Source: an uncultured bacterium (GTDB taxonomy: Bacteria; Actinomycetota; Coriobacteriia; Coriobacteriales; Coriobacteriaceae). Taken from it: a DNA stretch of 6,255 bases. Within the stretch, counting starts at the first letter, position 1; every line of letters begins with the position of its first letter. A program made the translations under genes and the position numbers. The DNA lies in the NCBI GenBank assembly GCA_905215275.1, contig CAJMPE010000118.1, forward strand, positions 1 through 6,255. The letters run 5' to 3'. The notes beneath the pieces are model-generated. The model did no database searches. It was not told where the DNA came from and saw only the letters and a program-made list of their open reading frames with translations. Shown piece after piece: positions 5,803 through 6,255 of the stretch.

Positions 5803-5985
5803 CTCTTTCATCCGGACTCTAACCGTTGGTACTGGGATCTCACCAGTTCAGCCGGCATGCGAACCAACGCACGCACGGGTCGCGGACTCATCGGCTCGGT
5901 CGCAGGCATCTCGCCTGCGCCACGGCGTCCCTTTGACACCGCCCGATTTACCGCCAGTGGGGAATTTCACCCCGCCCTGAAACAG
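5803..5985 (-). promoter_or_regulatory. FMN riboswitch (RFN element)
   Basis: The minus strand carries the conserved RFN blocks in order: AGGGCGGGGTGAAATTCCCC, ACTGGCGGTAAATC, GAGTCCGCGACC, GGTGAGATCCCAGTACCAAC, GGTTAGAGTCCGGATGAAAG. P1 is formed by CTGTTTCA (5978-5985) with TGAAAGAG (5803-5810), 7 of 8 pairs. P3 is GCGG with CCGC (5951-5954 and 5882-5885). Compared with compact FMN aptamers the P3 loop is enlarged by roughly 60 nt (5887-5950) that can fold into two hairpins of 7 bp each (5923-5941 and 5901-5919) closed by ATCGG/CCGAT. In known cases FMN binding turns off riboflavin synthesis or uptake genes; here the target is ribU-ecfA-ecfT and probably the two genes beyond. Confidence 0.97.
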
Positions 5986-5993
5986 CAATTGCA

Positions 5994-6021
5994 AGTGTAG
6001 CACGGGCAGGTTTTCGCGCAA
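5994..6021 (-). promoter_or_regulatory. Promoter of the ribU operon
   Basis: On the minus strand TTGCGC (6016-6021) and TACACT (5994-5999) are separated by 16 nt, and the -10 is extended by TG one base upstream (TGCTACACT). Transcription would begin near 5987, immediately before the 5' arm of riboswitch P1 at 5985, which is the expected arrangement and supports the call. Confidence 0.65.
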
Positions 6022-6255
6022 GTATGCCAAGAGTAATTTATGGTGGTGATCAGTTGCCGTAACAACCACGTTCCCCACCCATCCCAAAGTAACGCGCCTT
6101 TCGCGCAAAGCGCAAAACAGCGAAGGGGACACGTATCCCTATCAACCACATCCTTCTCCGCCCGCCGACCTCAAGGCCGTAAACGCAGGGAATCCGGGGG
6201 CGGGACGGGGGCTTCTCTCCGGAACATTCCGCACTGATATCTTCTGTATTGAAGA
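6022..6255. other. Intergenic region without a supportable gene
   Basis: No open frame here has a convincing start, ribosome-binding site or recognisable protein; the minus-strand frames run into the riboswitch. Small structures seen are an imperfect palindrome GGGACACGTATCCC (6126-6139), a perfect 12-bp inverted repeat CGGAACATTCCG (6220-6231), a G-run cluster (6188-6211) fitting the four-run G-quadruplex pattern, and a 5-bp repeat TCTTC/GAAGA at the right edge (6240-6255). These could belong to control of a gene beyond the window, but none can be assigned. Confidence 0.5.

Noticed and set aside
5200..5811. ribU starting at ATG 5809-5811
   Set aside because: This ATG is part of the conserved GGATGAAAG block of the FMN riboswitch and has no ribosome-binding site; the ATG at 5788-5790 does.
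5848..6149. Minus-strand open frames overlapping the riboswitch and its promoter
   Set aside because: Cysteine- and tryptophan-rich nonsense-like translations without a ribosome-binding site, crossing conserved aptamer sequence.
1..6255. A novel defence, mobile or secondary-metabolite system
   Set aside because: Every sizeable gene belongs to a recognisable housekeeping family (arginine synthesis, riboflavin uptake, split-barrel flavoproteins); no transposase, integrase, repeat array or attachment site is visible.

Overview
This 6.3-kb window carries two minus-strand transcription units and reads as ordinary bacterial chromosome. The G+C-rich composition, the actinobacterial-looking ARG boxes (TGCAT-N4-ATGCA rather than the E. 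coli TGAAT-N4-ATTCA) and the style of the flavin-transport operon suggest an anaerobic actinobacterium of the Coriobacteriia, perhaps Collinsella-like. That placement is inference, since there is no rRNA or marker gene to test it.

Right half, read right to left. About 230 bp at the right edge (6022-6255) hold no gene I can support. A good extended -10 promoter (5994-6021) then leads directly into a complete FMN riboswitch (5803-5985). It controls ribU (riboflavin-binding S component of an ECF transporter), a single 634-residue gene that fuses both ECF ATPases (EcfA1-EcfA2), and ecfT (transmembrane coupling component). ribU and ecfA overlap by 4 nt, ecfA and ecfT by 1 nt. Together they encode a full, apparently dedicated, riboflavin importer. 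Two tandem paralogous genes for small PNPOx-like split-barrel proteins (probable flavin binders) follow at 30 and 54 bp on the same strand. A 15-bp GC-rich stem with an extra inner stem (1466-1519) probably ends this unit. The whole block looks like a flavin-uptake operon that also carries flavin-using proteins, so FMN level may set both supply and use.

Left half. A tandem pair of ARG boxes with the classical 3-bp gap (1384-1422) lies upstream of argC (N-acetyl-gamma-glutamyl-phosphate reductase), followed by the start of argJ, cut by the left edge. These are steps of the acetylated arginine-synthesis pathway, presumably repressed by ArgR with arginine. The 135-bp argC-argJ gap holds an elaborate 74-nt hairpin followed by six T residues, placed just before the argJ ribosome-binding site; it looks like an internal terminator or attenuator.

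No phage, insertion sequence, CRISPR array, toxin-antitoxin pair or defence system is visible. The most interesting items are RNA and regulatory structures: the argC-argJ hairpin, the expanded P3 arm of the riboswitch, the tandem ARG operator, and the linking of FMN-binding-type proteins to the riboswitch-controlled transporter.
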